The notes beneath the pieces were generated by a model, which saw only the letters and a program-made list of their open reading frames with translations, was not told the origin of the DNA and made no database searches. The translations under genes were made by a program, and so were the position numbers. This document shows, piece by piece, positions 33,181 to 40,668 of a stretch of 64,000 nt of DNA. The DNA comes from Nonomuraea indica (GTDB lineage Bacteria > Actinomycetota > Actinomycetes > Streptosporangiales > Streptosporangiaceae), in the NCBI RefSeq assembly GCF_002850745.1, contig NZ_KZ559468.1:475109-539108 (forward strand). Direction: 5' to 3'. Numbering within the stretch: position 1 is the stretch's first letter; each line of letters starts with the position of its first letter.

Positions 33181-34119
33181 ATGAGCGCACTCCGCACCAA
33201 GGCCGAGCACACCGAGGCGATCCGCACGGACCGCCGGGTGGCATTGGTGATCAACACGCGCTCCCGCCGCGGCAGGCGCCACTACTTCGAGGTGATCGAG
33301 CAGATCCACGCCCTCGGCTTCGAGCCGCTGGCCGAGATCGGCGTCTACAACCCCAAGCGCCTGCGCGACCTGCTCGACACCGCCCTCGCCACCGGTCCCG
33401 ACCTGCTCATCGTGGGCGGCGGCGACGGCACCCTGTCCTCGGCCGTGCGCCACGTCGCCCACCGTGACGTGGCGCTCGGCGTGCTGCCGCTCGGCACCAC
33501 CAACAACTTCGCCCGCAGCCTCGGCCTGCCGCTCGACCTGCCGGGCGCCATCCGGGTGTTCGCCACCGGCAAGGTCGCCGACATCGACCTCGGCATGGCC
33601 GACGACCGGCCGTTCGCCAACCTGGCCAGCTTCGGCGTGTCGGTCGAGGTGGCCGGCAAGGTCAAGCCGTGGCTCAAGCGGGTGCTCGGCCGGCCCGCCT
33701 ACCCGCTGACCGCACTGACGATCCTGCCCGGGCACCGGCCGTTCCGGGCCGTGATCACCGTCGACGGGCAGCGCCACGAACTGCTCACCCACCAGCTCAA
33801 CATCGCCAACGGCCGGTTCCACGGCGGCTGGCAGGTGGCCAAGGACATCAGCATCGACAACGGCATGCTCGTCGCCTACCAGCTCGGCTCCGGCAAGAAG
33901 CTGCGGCTGCTCGGCGAGACGCTGGCGCGGGCGACGACGGGCCGCTGGCGCAGCCTGGCGGGCGGGCCGTTCGTGATGGGCCGAGAGATGCTGCTGGAGA
34001 CCGACCCGCCGATGGCGGCCGACGTCGACGGCGAGGTGCGGCTGCGCACGCCGATCCGGCTGCGGGTGGTGCCCAACGGGGTGCGGGTGATGGTGCCGGA
34101 CGCGTTCGAGGACCGCTGA
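33181..34119 (+). CDS. Diacylglycerol kinase-catalytic-domain (YegS/LCB5-like) lipid kinase
   Basis: 312 residues. The catalytic domain has LVINTRSRRGRRHYFEV and LLIVGGGDGTLSSAVRHV with LGVLPLGTTNNFARSLGLP, the GGDGT nucleotide-binding signature. The C-terminal domain has ADVDGEVRLRTPIRLRVVPNGVRV. Members phosphorylate diacylglycerol, sphingoid bases or phosphatidylinositol-type lipids at the membrane. ATG 33181 was chosen; ATG 33175 (two codons earlier) is also in frame. Confidence 0.88.
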   Translation: MSALRTKAEHTEAIRTDRRVALVINTRSRRGRRHYFEVIEQIHALGFEPLAEIGVYNPKRLRDLLDTALATGPDLLIVGGGDGTLSSAVRHVAHRDVALGVLPLGTTNNFARSLGLPLDLPGAIRVFATGKVADIDLGMADDRPFANLASFGVSVEVAGKVKPWLKRVLGRPAYPLTALTILPGHRPFRAVITVDGQRHELLTHQLNIANGRFHGGWQVAKDISIDNGMLVAYQLGSGKKLRLLGETLARATTGRWRSLAGGPFVMGREMLLETDPPMAADVDGEVRLRTPIRLRVVPNGVRVMVPDAFEDR

Positions 34120-34143
34120 GCGGCCCGCGCGTACAGTGGAGGC

Positions 34144-34311
34144 ATGAACCCTCCCGGATCGTGGTGCGAGCGGCCCCGGCCGCAGGCTCCCTCGTGCGAG
34201 CTCCCGTCCCCGTGGAGCCCGCCCCGCAAGCCCGGCAACTGGTGCGAGACGGACGAGTCGCCGGTCCTGTCGGTCGTCGGCCTTCTCCTGCGGGTGGCCC
34301 GCAAGCGCTGA
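34144..34311 (+). CDS. Small protein (55 residues), unrecognised
   Basis: Begins MNPPGSWCERPRPQ and ends VGLLLRVARKR. ATG with TGGAGGC immediately upstream and a TACAGT -10-like sequence before it. Codon third positions are strongly G/C, as in the neighbouring genes. Two WCE motifs (SWCERP and NWCETDE) and a third CE pair suggest a repeated metal- or disulfide-type unit. It lies alone between the lipid kinase and the holin-like gene. Confidence 0.55.
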   Translation: MNPPGSWCERPRPQAPSCELPSPWSPPRKPGNWCETDESPVLSVVGLLLRVARKR

Positions 34312-34374
34312 GGTGCCGGTGATAGAACCCCGGATGGCTGGGTAGTCGCTCTCCTCATCAGAGGAGGCGACGAC

Positions 34375-34755
34375 GTGAACGACACCCACAAACTCGTCAA
34401 CGATCTTTCCGAGCAGGTCTCCCGGCTCGTCAGGGACGAGTTGCGGCTGGCCAGGCTGGAGCTCACGCGCAAGGGCAAGCGCGCCGGCTTCGGCGCGGGC
34501 CTGTTCGGGGCGGCCGGCCTGGTCGCGTTCTTCGGCGGCGCCACGCTCGTGGCGGCCGTGGTCCTGCTGCTGTCGCTGGTCATGCCCGCCTGGGCGGCCG
34601 CGGCGATCGTGGCCGTCGTGCTGTTCGTCATCGCCGCCGTGATCGGCCTGATCGGCCGCAAGCAGGTCAAGCAGGCCGCGCCGCCGGTGCCCAGCGAGGC
34701 GATCGCCAGCGTCAAGGCCGACATCGACGTGGTCAAGGAGAGCGTACGGCGATGA
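34375..34755 (+). CDS. Phage-holin-3_6/YqjE-like membrane protein
   Basis: 126 residues, GTG start with GAGGAGG upstream. An amphipathic N-terminus (LVNDLSEQVSRLVRDELRLARLEL), then two membrane helices (about 42-66 and 72-93) and a short cytoplasmic tail. Despite the name, these are chromosomal envelope proteins, usually paired with DUF3618 proteins, as here (ATGA overlap with the next gene). No prophage genes are nearby. Confidence 0.88.
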   Translation: MNDTHKLVNDLSEQVSRLVRDELRLARLELTRKGKRAGFGAGLFGAAGLVAFFGGATLVAAVVLLLSLVMPAWAAAAIVAVVLFVIAAVIGLIGRKQVKQAAPPVPSEAIASVKADIDVVKESVRR

Positions 34756-35603
34756 GTGAGACGGACCCCGGATACAGCAGGCAGCATGCCGGGCAGGTCG
34801 GCGCCCACCGGTCCACGGTGGGAGCGCCGACCGACCACGAGTCCATCAACGTGCCCCAGACCCGGCCCGGCGCGGAGGAGAACGCGCGTCGCGCCGAGGC
34901 CGCGCGCGAGGAGCACGAGGTCTTCGACCCCGAACCCCCGCTGCCGGACGAGCGCACCGCGCTGATCGAGGACCGCGAGGGCGAGGCGCGCTCGCAGACC
35001 CGCACCGGCGACACCCACACGGGCAGGACCCACACGAACAAGAGCCACACCGGCAGGACCCGCACGGACGACACCCCTGCAGGTGGTCCGCGCACCGGCG
35101 GCGCCCGCTCCGGGAACCCCGGGCCCGGCCGCGACCGGCAGGCGGCGCCGTCCCGGCGGGCCGATCCCCACACCGACGACGAGGAGGAACACGTGCGCAA
35201 CCGTATCCAGGAGACCCGCGCGGACATGGGCGACACCGTGGCCGCCCTCGCCCACAAGGCCGACATGAAGGCCAGGGCGAGCGAGGCCGCCGAGGCCGCC
35301 AAGGGCAAGGCCGCCGAGGTGGCCGGCACCGTGAAGGGCAGGACGGCCGAGGTCGCCGGCACCGTGAAGGGCAAGACGGCCGAGGTGGCCGGCACGGCCA
35401 AGGGCAAGGCGAGCGAGGTCGCCGGCATGGTGCGCGAGGCCACGCCCGAGCAGGTCAAGGACGCGGCCGGCAAGGTCACCACCCAGGCGCGCAGGCGGCC
35501 CGTCCTGCTGGTGGCGGTGGCGGGCGCGATCGGCGTGCTCGTCGTGCGCCGGATGAGAGCCCGCCGCCCCGTCGGGCGCACGAGGCGCTTCCGGGGCCGG
35601 TAG
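34752..35603 (+). CDS. DUF3618 family protein with repeat-rich extensions
   Basis: 283 residues. The DUF3618 core is at about 148-180 (VRNRIQETRADMGDTVAALAHKADMKARA), followed by 12-residue repeats of the form KGKTAEVAGTVK, coiled-coil/LEA-like, and one C-terminal membrane helix (PVLLVAVAGAIGVLVV). An N-terminal low-complexity region (THTGRTHTNKSHTGRTRTDD) is longer than usual. Co-translated with the holin-like protein. Envelope-associated; function unknown. Confidence 0.85.
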   Translation: MSETDPGYSRQHAGQVGAHRSTVGAPTDHESINVPQTRPGAEENARRAEAAREEHEVFDPEPPLPDERTALIEDREGEARSQTRTGDTHTGRTHTNKSHTGRTRTDDTPAGGPRTGGARSGNPGPGRDRQAAPSRRADPHTDDEEEHVRNRIQETRADMGDTVAALAHKADMKARASEAAEAAKGKAAEVAGTVKGRTAEVAGTVKGKTAEVAGTAKGKASEVAGMVREATPEQVKDAAGKVTTQARRRPVLLVAVAGAIGVLVVRRMRARRPVGRTRRFRGR

Positions 35604-35607
35604 CCCG

Positions 35608-36546
35608 TTGGCCACGCCGGACACCCCCGCCGACCTGCCGCGCCGAGCCTGGTGGAGCGTGCTCAGGCGCACGTTCGCCGAGTTCAGGGACGACCGCGTC
35701 CCCGACCTCGCGGCCGCGCTCACCTACTACGCGGTGCTGTCGATCTTTCCGGCGATGATCGTGCTGGTGTCGCTGTTCGGCCTGCTGGGCCACGACGACA
35801 CCGCCATGCTGATCGGCCACCTGGCCGTGCTGGCGCCCGCCGAGGTGCGCGACCTGCTCACGCAGGGCCTCGCGGGCGTCCGGCGCGGCGCGGGCTCGGC
35901 CGGGCTGCTCGCGATCGCCGGCCTGGCCGTGGCCCTGTGGTCGGCCAGCGGCTACATCGGCGCGTTCATCCGGGCCGGCAACGAGATCTACGACATCGAG
36001 GAAGGCCGCCCGTTCTGGAAGACCACGCCGCTGAAGCTCGGCCTGACGATCCTGGTGACGGTGCTGCTGGCCGTCGGCGCGATCGCGGTCACGCTCACCG
36101 GCCGGCTGGCCGACCTGGCGGGCCGCCTCCTCGGTCTCGGCGACGCCGTGGTGACCGCCTGGAACGTGCTGAAGTGGCCCGTCCTCGCGCTCATCGCCGC
36201 CGGCCTCATCATGGTGCTGTACTGGGCGGCGCCCAACGTGCGCCAGCCCGGCATGCGCTGGATCACCCCCGGCGGGCTGCTCGCCGTCGTGCTGTGGATA
36301 CTCGTCTCGGCCGGTTTCGCGTTGTACGTCAGCCTGTTCGGCTCGTACAACAAGACCTACGGCACGCTGGCGGCCGTCGTCGTCTTCCTGATCTGGCTCT
36401 GGCTGTCCAACATGGCCCTGCTCTTCGGCGCCGAGCTCGACGCCGAGCTCATCAGGGAGCGGGCCATCGCCGGCGGCACACCCCCGCAGAGCGAGCCGTA
36501 CGCCGTCCCGCGGGACGAACCGGAGCCCGATAACCTGCATGAATGA
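35608..36546 (+). CDS. YihY/BrkB-family membrane protein
   Basis: 312 residues, TTG start 5 bases after the previous stop. Six to seven membrane helices with the family motifs PDLAAALTYYAVLSIFPAMIVLVSLFGLLG, LWSASGYIGAFIRAGNEIYDIEEGRPFWKTTPLKLGLT and SYNKTYGTLAAVVVFLIWLWLSNMALLFGAELDAE. BrkB proteins are inner-membrane proteins of uncertain role (once called ribonuclease BN). Same operon as the holin-like and DUF3618 genes. Confidence 0.92.
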   Translation: MATPDTPADLPRRAWWSVLRRTFAEFRDDRVPDLAAALTYYAVLSIFPAMIVLVSLFGLLGHDDTAMLIGHLAVLAPAEVRDLLTQGLAGVRRGAGSAGLLAIAGLAVALWSASGYIGAFIRAGNEIYDIEEGRPFWKTTPLKLGLTILVTVLLAVGAIAVTLTGRLADLAGRLLGLGDAVVTAWNVLKWPVLALIAAGLIMVLYWAAPNVRQPGMRWITPGGLLAVVLWILVSAGFALYVSLFGSYNKTYGTLAAVVVFLIWLWLSNMALLFGAELDAELIRERAIAGGTPPQSEPYAVPRDEPEPDNLHE

Positions 36547-36971
36547 CATGCGCGACGGCCACCGGGAAGGCCACGTGGGGGACGTTGGCCCTCCTGCTGG
36601 GCTGCGGTGCGGCCGCCTGCGGGGGCGGCTCGGCGGTCAGCGACCTGGGGGCCGTCGTCCAGGGCGCCAAGGGCGCGACCGTCACCGCCGAGTTCCGCTC
36701 CGGCCAGCGGTTCTCCCTCGCCGTCCCCGACGATCCCGCGGCCGGCGACCAGTGGACGCTGGTGGCCGTGCCCGACGTGAGAGTCGCCTCCTACATCAGC
36801 GAGGAGCGGCCCGACGGGGACACCAGCTACTTCGTCTTCAACGCCAAGCGTCCCGGCCGGACCCTCATCCGGCTGCACGACTGCTGGCGCTGCGGCGCCG
36901 CCACCGCCCCGGCCACCCCGGAGAGCCGGCGGCTGTCCGGGGAGGCGGTCTTCGAGGTGACCGTACGATGA
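36543..36971 (+). CDS. Lipoprotein-like protein resembling I42 (chagasin-type) protease inhibitors
   Basis: 142 residues. Hydrophobic start and a cysteine-rich region (TLALLLGCGAAACGGG) compatible with a lipobox. The remainder is beta-rich: a W in GDQWTLVAVPDV, FVFNAKRPGRTLIRL near the position of the family's aromatic and RPW-like loops, and a C-terminal strand AVFEVTV. The order of motifs recalls chagasin-like inhibitors of papain-type proteases, but the NPTTGY loop is not intact, so the assignment is tentative. The ATG overlaps the BrkB gene by four bases. Confidence 0.65.
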   Translation: MTCATATGKATWGTLALLLGCGAAACGGGSAVSDLGAVVQGAKGATVTAEFRSGQRFSLAVPDDPAAGDQWTLVAVPDVRVASYISEERPDGDTSYFVFNAKRPGRTLIRLHDCWRCGAATAPATPESRRLSGEAVFEVTVR

Positions 36972-37020
36972 TCACGACCGGCTCTTGATCGTCGCGCCGG
37001 AGTCGGACAAGCTGCCGTCC

Positions 37021-37728
37021 ATGGACTTTATCCGGGTGCGCGCGTCCGACGACGGCGCCGAGACGATCTCCTGGTGGACCGGCGACGTGTACGGCTGGCG
37101 GCGTGACGACGGTCCGCACCACCTGTTCGGCTTCGAGGGCGTCAACGTGGCCAGGGCCGTACGAGCCGACGACGGCTGGCGGCTGCTCGCCCGCGAGGCC
37201 GCCGCCTACCTCGACCCGGTCACCCGGGAGATCATCGACGTCTGGGACAACCCGTTCACCGGCTCCGCCGTCGAGGTCCAGCACGTCTTCAACGACCCGG
37301 TCAACCAGCGCCTCGGCGCCCACCCCGTGCCGGTCACCGCGGTGGGCGGGCAGGTGGTGTTCAACGTGGACGTCCGCCTGGCCTACCCGTCGCCGCTGAA
37401 GGTCGCCGACTATCCCGACAACTCGGCCGGCGACACCTACCGGGCGATGGAGCTGTTCCAGTTCTTCGCCGCCGCCGACGACCTGGAGTCGGGCGCGGCG
37501 TCCGTGCCGTGCGCGTTCTCCTGGTGCCGCGTCTCGCCCTGGCTGCCGTGGATGGCGATGGGGCAGCGTGAGGGGTCGCTCGTCTACCACTGCCGCGGCG
37601 GCAAGACCGACGAGGTGCCCGAACGGCTGGCCCGGCACGTCGGCGAGCGTTTCCTGCACGCGCCCGACACCTGGACCGCGCCGAACATGACAAGCTGGAC
37701 CGCCTTCGCCGCCCGCGCCCGCGGGTAG
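37021..37728 (+). CDS. DUF1838 family protein
   Basis: 235 residues from ATG 37021, which coincides with the start of the conserved region (DFIRVRASDDGAETISWWTGDVYGW). Contains HLFGFEGVNVARAV, DVWDNPFTG and SWCRVSPWLPWMAMG. An upstream in-frame TTG at 36985 would add 12 residues; neither start has a clear ribosome-binding site. DUF1838 proteins are of unknown function, predicted here to be soluble and without a signal peptide. Confidence 0.78.
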   Translation: MDFIRVRASDDGAETISWWTGDVYGWRRDDGPHHLFGFEGVNVARAVRADDGWRLLAREAAAYLDPVTREIIDVWDNPFTGSAVEVQHVFNDPVNQRLGAHPVPVTAVGGQVVFNVDVRLAYPSPLKVADYPDNSAGDTYRAMELFQFFAAADDLESGAASVPCAFSWCRVSPWLPWMAMGQREGSLVYHCRGGKTDEVPERLARHVGERFLHAPDTWTAPNMTSWTAFAARARG

Positions 37729-37738
37729 GGTTCGGCCG

Positions 37739-38152
37739 GTGAGCACCGACCTGTTCTGTGAGATCGTCGCGGGGGAGCGGCCCGCGTTCGTGGTCCATGC
37801 CGACGAGGTGGCCGTCTCCTTCCTCGACAGCCGGCCGCTGTTCAAGGGGCACGTGCTGGTGGTGCCGAGACGGCACGCCGAGACGCTCGCCGACCTGCCC
37901 GACGTGGGGCCGTTCTTCGAGCGGGTGCAGGCCATGGCGGGGGCGGTCGAACGGGGCATGGCGGCGGCCGGCACGTTCGTGGCGATGAACAACCGGGTCA
38001 GCCAGAGCGTGCCCCACCTGCACGTGCACGTGGTGCCGCGCAACCGCAAGGACGGGCTGCGCGGCTTCTTCTGGCCGCGCACCAGGTACGCCTCCGACGA
38101 GGAGGCCCGCGCCTGCGCCGCCGCCATCGCCGGGGCGCTCGCGGGGGCGTAG
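37739..38152 (+). CDS. HIT family protein
   Basis: 137 residues, GTG start 8 bases after the DUF1838 stop. Histidine-triad motif VPHLHVHVVPR; upstream FLDSRPLFKGHVLVVPRRHAETL is also typical. HIT enzymes hydrolyse or transfer nucleotidyl groups (AMP-lysine, Ap4A and similar). Confidence 0.93.
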   Translation: MSTDLFCEIVAGERPAFVVHADEVAVSFLDSRPLFKGHVLVVPRRHAETLADLPDVGPFFERVQAMAGAVERGMAAAGTFVAMNNRVSQSVPHLHVHVVPRNRKDGLRGFFWPRTRYASDEEARACAAAIAGALAGA

Positions 38153-38163
38153 GCTCCGGCGGT

Positions 38164-39348
38164 GTGGAAGTGCAGTACGTCGTCGGCGTCGCCGTGGTCG
38201 CGGTGCTCGTCGGCGTTCCCGCGTTCGTCCTGTGGCGGCTCGTCCGGGGCCGCCGCGAGCTGGGCACCAGCCCGGCCGAGCGCGCCACGTTCGAGACCCT
38301 GCACACCGCCTCCCTCGCCGGCCCGCCGCTGCGGGCCGGGCTCACCGCCGAGGGCGCGGAGAAGGCGTCCCGGCACCTGCGCACGCTGCTCGGCTCGTCG
38401 GCGCTGGCCATCACCGACAGCGAGCGGCTGCTCGTGTACGACGGGGCCGGCGACCACCACGCCGGCGAGGCGTTCGCGCACGCGCGGGCCACGCTGAAGG
38501 ACGGCCGCACCCAGGTCCTCGATCTCGACTGCCCCCTGCTGGAGTGCCCGGTCAGGCACGCCGTCGTCGTGCCGCTCACCACCGACGACCGGGTCGTGGG
38601 CACGCTGGCCGCCTACGGCCCGCACGCCTCGGCGGGCCTGGTCAGGGCCGCCCAGGAGGTGGCCGGCTGGGTCGACTCGCAGCTGGAGCTGGCCGAGCTG
38701 GACCGCTCGCGCACCCTGCTCATGGAGGCGGAGGTCCGGGCGCTGCGCGCGCAGATCTCGCCGCACTTCATCTACAACTCCCTCACCACCATCGCCTCGT
38801 TCGTCCGCACCGACCCCGAACGCGCCCGCGAGCTGCTGCTGGAGTTCGCCGACTTCACCCGCTACTCCTTCCGCAGGCACGGCGAGTTCACCACGCTGGC
38901 CGAGGAGCTGCGCTCCATCGACCGCTACCTCATCCTGGAGCGGGCCCGCTTCGGCGACCAGCTCCAGGTCACGCTGCGCATCGCCCCCGAGGTGCTGCCC
39001 GTCGCCGTGCCGTTCCTGTGCCTGCAGCCGCTGGTCGAGAACGCCGTCCGGCACGGCCTGGAGAGCAAGGACGGCGTCGGCCGCATCACGATCATCGCCG
39101 AGGACGCCGGCGCCGAATGCGGCATCAGCGTCGAGGACGACGGGCTCGGCATGGACCCCGACCGGCTGCGCCGCATCCTGGCCGGCGAGATCACCCCGGC
39201 CGGCGGCGTCGGGCTCGCCAACGTGGACGAGCGGCTGCGCCAGGTGTACGGCGACGAGTACGGCCTCGTCGTCGAGACCGCGCCCGGGGCGGGCACGAAA
39301 GTCAACGTAAGGTTGCCGAAGTATCACCCCGGCGTCTCGGCCCGTTGA
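38164..39348 (+). CDS. LytS-type sensor histidine kinase
   Basis: 394 residues, GTG start. One N-terminal membrane helix (about 2-22), a GAF-like sensor (about 50-175: SALAITDSERLLVYDG ... VVPLTTDDRVVGTLAAYG), then the His_kinase domain LRAQISPHFIYNSLTTIASFV with the PHF.YN phosphohistidine motif, and an ATPase domain (PLVENAVRHGLE, GLGMDPDRL, GVGLANVDERL). It pairs with the LytTR regulator downstream. This kinase/regulator/symporter arrangement is recurrent near acetate/pyruvate-type symporters. Confidence 0.92.
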   Translation: MEVQYVVGVAVVAVLVGVPAFVLWRLVRGRRELGTSPAERATFETLHTASLAGPPLRAGLTAEGAEKASRHLRTLLGSSALAITDSERLLVYDGAGDHHAGEAFAHARATLKDGRTQVLDLDCPLLECPVRHAVVVPLTTDDRVVGTLAAYGPHASAGLVRAAQEVAGWVDSQLELAELDRSRTLLMEAEVRALRAQISPHFIYNSLTTIASFVRTDPERARELLLEFADFTRYSFRRHGEFTTLAEELRSIDRYLILERARFGDQLQVTLRIAPEVLPVAVPFLCLQPLVENAVRHGLESKDGVGRITIIAEDAGAECGISVEDDGLGMDPDRLRRILAGEITPAGGVGLANVDERLRQVYGDEYGLVVETAPGAGTKVNVRLPKYHPGVSAR

Positions 39349-39381
39349 CCGTACGCTCTGTTGTCGGTTTTATCACTGTCT

Positions 39382-40131
39382 ATGGCACAACTTCGCGTGC
39401 TGGCGGTCGACGACGAGCTTCCCGCGCTGGAAGACCTGTCGTACCTGCTGCGCGCCGACCCCCGCATCGGCGACGTGGCGACCGCCCGGGACGGAGCGGC
39501 GGCGCTGCGGCTGCTGGACCGTGCCATCGCCGAGGGCCGGCCGGTCGACGCCGTCTTCCTCGACATCCGCATGCGCGGCCTGGACGGGGTCGTCCTCGGC
39601 CGGCTGCTGTCGCGCTTCGCCAATCCGCCGCGCGTCGTGTTCGTCACCGCGTACGAGGAGCACGCCGTCGACGCCTTCGAGATCAAGGCGGAGGACTACC
39701 TGCTCAAGCCGGTGCGGCCGGAACGGCTCGCCGAGGCCATCCGGCGGGTCGCCGTCTCCGCCGACGTGCCCGTGGACACGGGGGACTCCGACACGATCCC
39801 CGTCGAGCTGGGCGGGGTGACGAGGTTCGTCTCCAGCGCCGACGTGGTCTACGTGGAGGCGCAGGGCGACTACGCCCGGCTGCACACGGCCACCGGCACC
39901 CACCTGGTGCGCATCCCGCTCGCCACGCTGGAGGAGCGCTGGGCGTCGGCCGGCTTCGTCCGCGTGCACCGCAGCCACCTGGTGGCCGTCAAGCACATCG
40001 AGGAGCTGCACATCGACTCCGGCAAGTGCGTGGTGCGGGTGGGCCGGACGGAGATCCCCGTCAGCCGGCGCCACACGCGCGAGCTGCGCGACCTGCTCGT
40101 CCGGCGTGCGCGGAAGGGCCGCGTCGAGTGA
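39382..40131 (+). CDS. LytTR-family response regulator
   Basis: 249 residues. ATG 39382 starts directly at the receiver domain (LRVLAVDDELPALEDLSYLL, phospho-acceptor Asp in AVFLDIRMRGLDG, LLKPVRPERL). The C-terminal LytTR DNA-binding domain covers about 140-240 (VVYVEAQGDYARLHTATGTHLVRIPLATLEERW, FVRVHRSHLVAVKHIEEL). It overlaps the next gene by four bases, so the kinase, regulator and transporter form one transcription unit. Confidence 0.93.
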   Translation: MAQLRVLAVDDELPALEDLSYLLRADPRIGDVATARDGAAALRLLDRAIAEGRPVDAVFLDIRMRGLDGVVLGRLLSRFANPPRVVFVTAYEEHAVDAFEIKAEDYLLKPVRPERLAEAIRRVAVSADVPVDTGDSDTIPVELGGVTRFVSSADVVYVEAQGDYARLHTATGTHLVRIPLATLEERWASAGFVRVHRSHLVAVKHIEELHIDSGKCVVRVGRTEIPVSRRHTRELRDLLVRRARKGRVE

Positions 40132-40637
40132 CCGCGGACCCGCCCCGCCGCGGCGACCAGTCCGGCCGCGGCGAGCAGTCCCGGCGCGGGGACGCGCCCG
40201 CCGGTCCGCGCCGGGGGGAGGGGCCACGCTGGGTGGACCTGCCGCGCCGGGCGGACCAGGCGCGCCGGGCCGAGCAGGCCCGCCGGGTCGCCGTGACGAG
40301 CCCGCGGACGGCCGCCGCCCGCCGCCCCCGCTACCCGGCCACCCGGGAGATCGACGAGCAGACCCACCTCGGCGAGGTGTACATGCGCTCCCTGCTGCGC
40401 ACCCAGTTCCGGCTGGCGATGTTCGTCTGCACGGTGCTGGGCTGCGTGGTGGGCGGCCTGCCGCTGCTGTTCCTGCTCATCCCGCGGCTGCGCGAGGCCG
40501 ACCTGCTCGGCGTCCCGCTGCCGTGGGCGGTGCTCGGCGGCCTCATCTACCCCGCCTTCGTCGCCGGCGCCTGGCTCTACGTCCGCCAGGCCGAACGCAA
40601 CGAACGCCACTTCGCCGACCTGGTCGAACGCCGGTGA
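40128..40637 (+). CDS. Small two-helix membrane protein, probable accessory subunit of the adjacent symporter
   Basis: 169 residues, GTG start overlapping the regulator stop. The first 75 residues are Arg/Gly/Ala-rich and disordered (RRGDQSGRGEQSRRGDAP). The conserved part has EVYMRSLLRTQFRLAMFVCTVLGCVVGGLPLLF and a second helix (WAVLGGLIYPAFVAGAWLYV), then RQAERNERHFADLVERR. Its size and position correspond to DUF485/YjcH proteins that accompany ActP-type symporters. Role inferred. Confidence 0.8.
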   Translation: MTADPPRRGDQSGRGEQSRRGDAPAGPRRGEGPRWVDLPRRADQARRAEQARRVAVTSPRTAAARRPRYPATREIDEQTHLGEVYMRSLLRTQFRLAMFVCTVLGCVVGGLPLLFLLIPRLREADLLGVPLPWAVLGGLIYPAFVAGAWLYVRQAERNERHFADLVERR

Positions 40638-40668
40638 CAGCCACCCCGGCCGGCCGCGGGCGGGGCCG

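Noticed and set aside
34375..34755. Prophage indication from the 'phage holin' family protein
   Set aside because: This family is chromosomal and paired with DUF3618 proteins; there is no endolysin, capsid, tail or integrase gene nearby.
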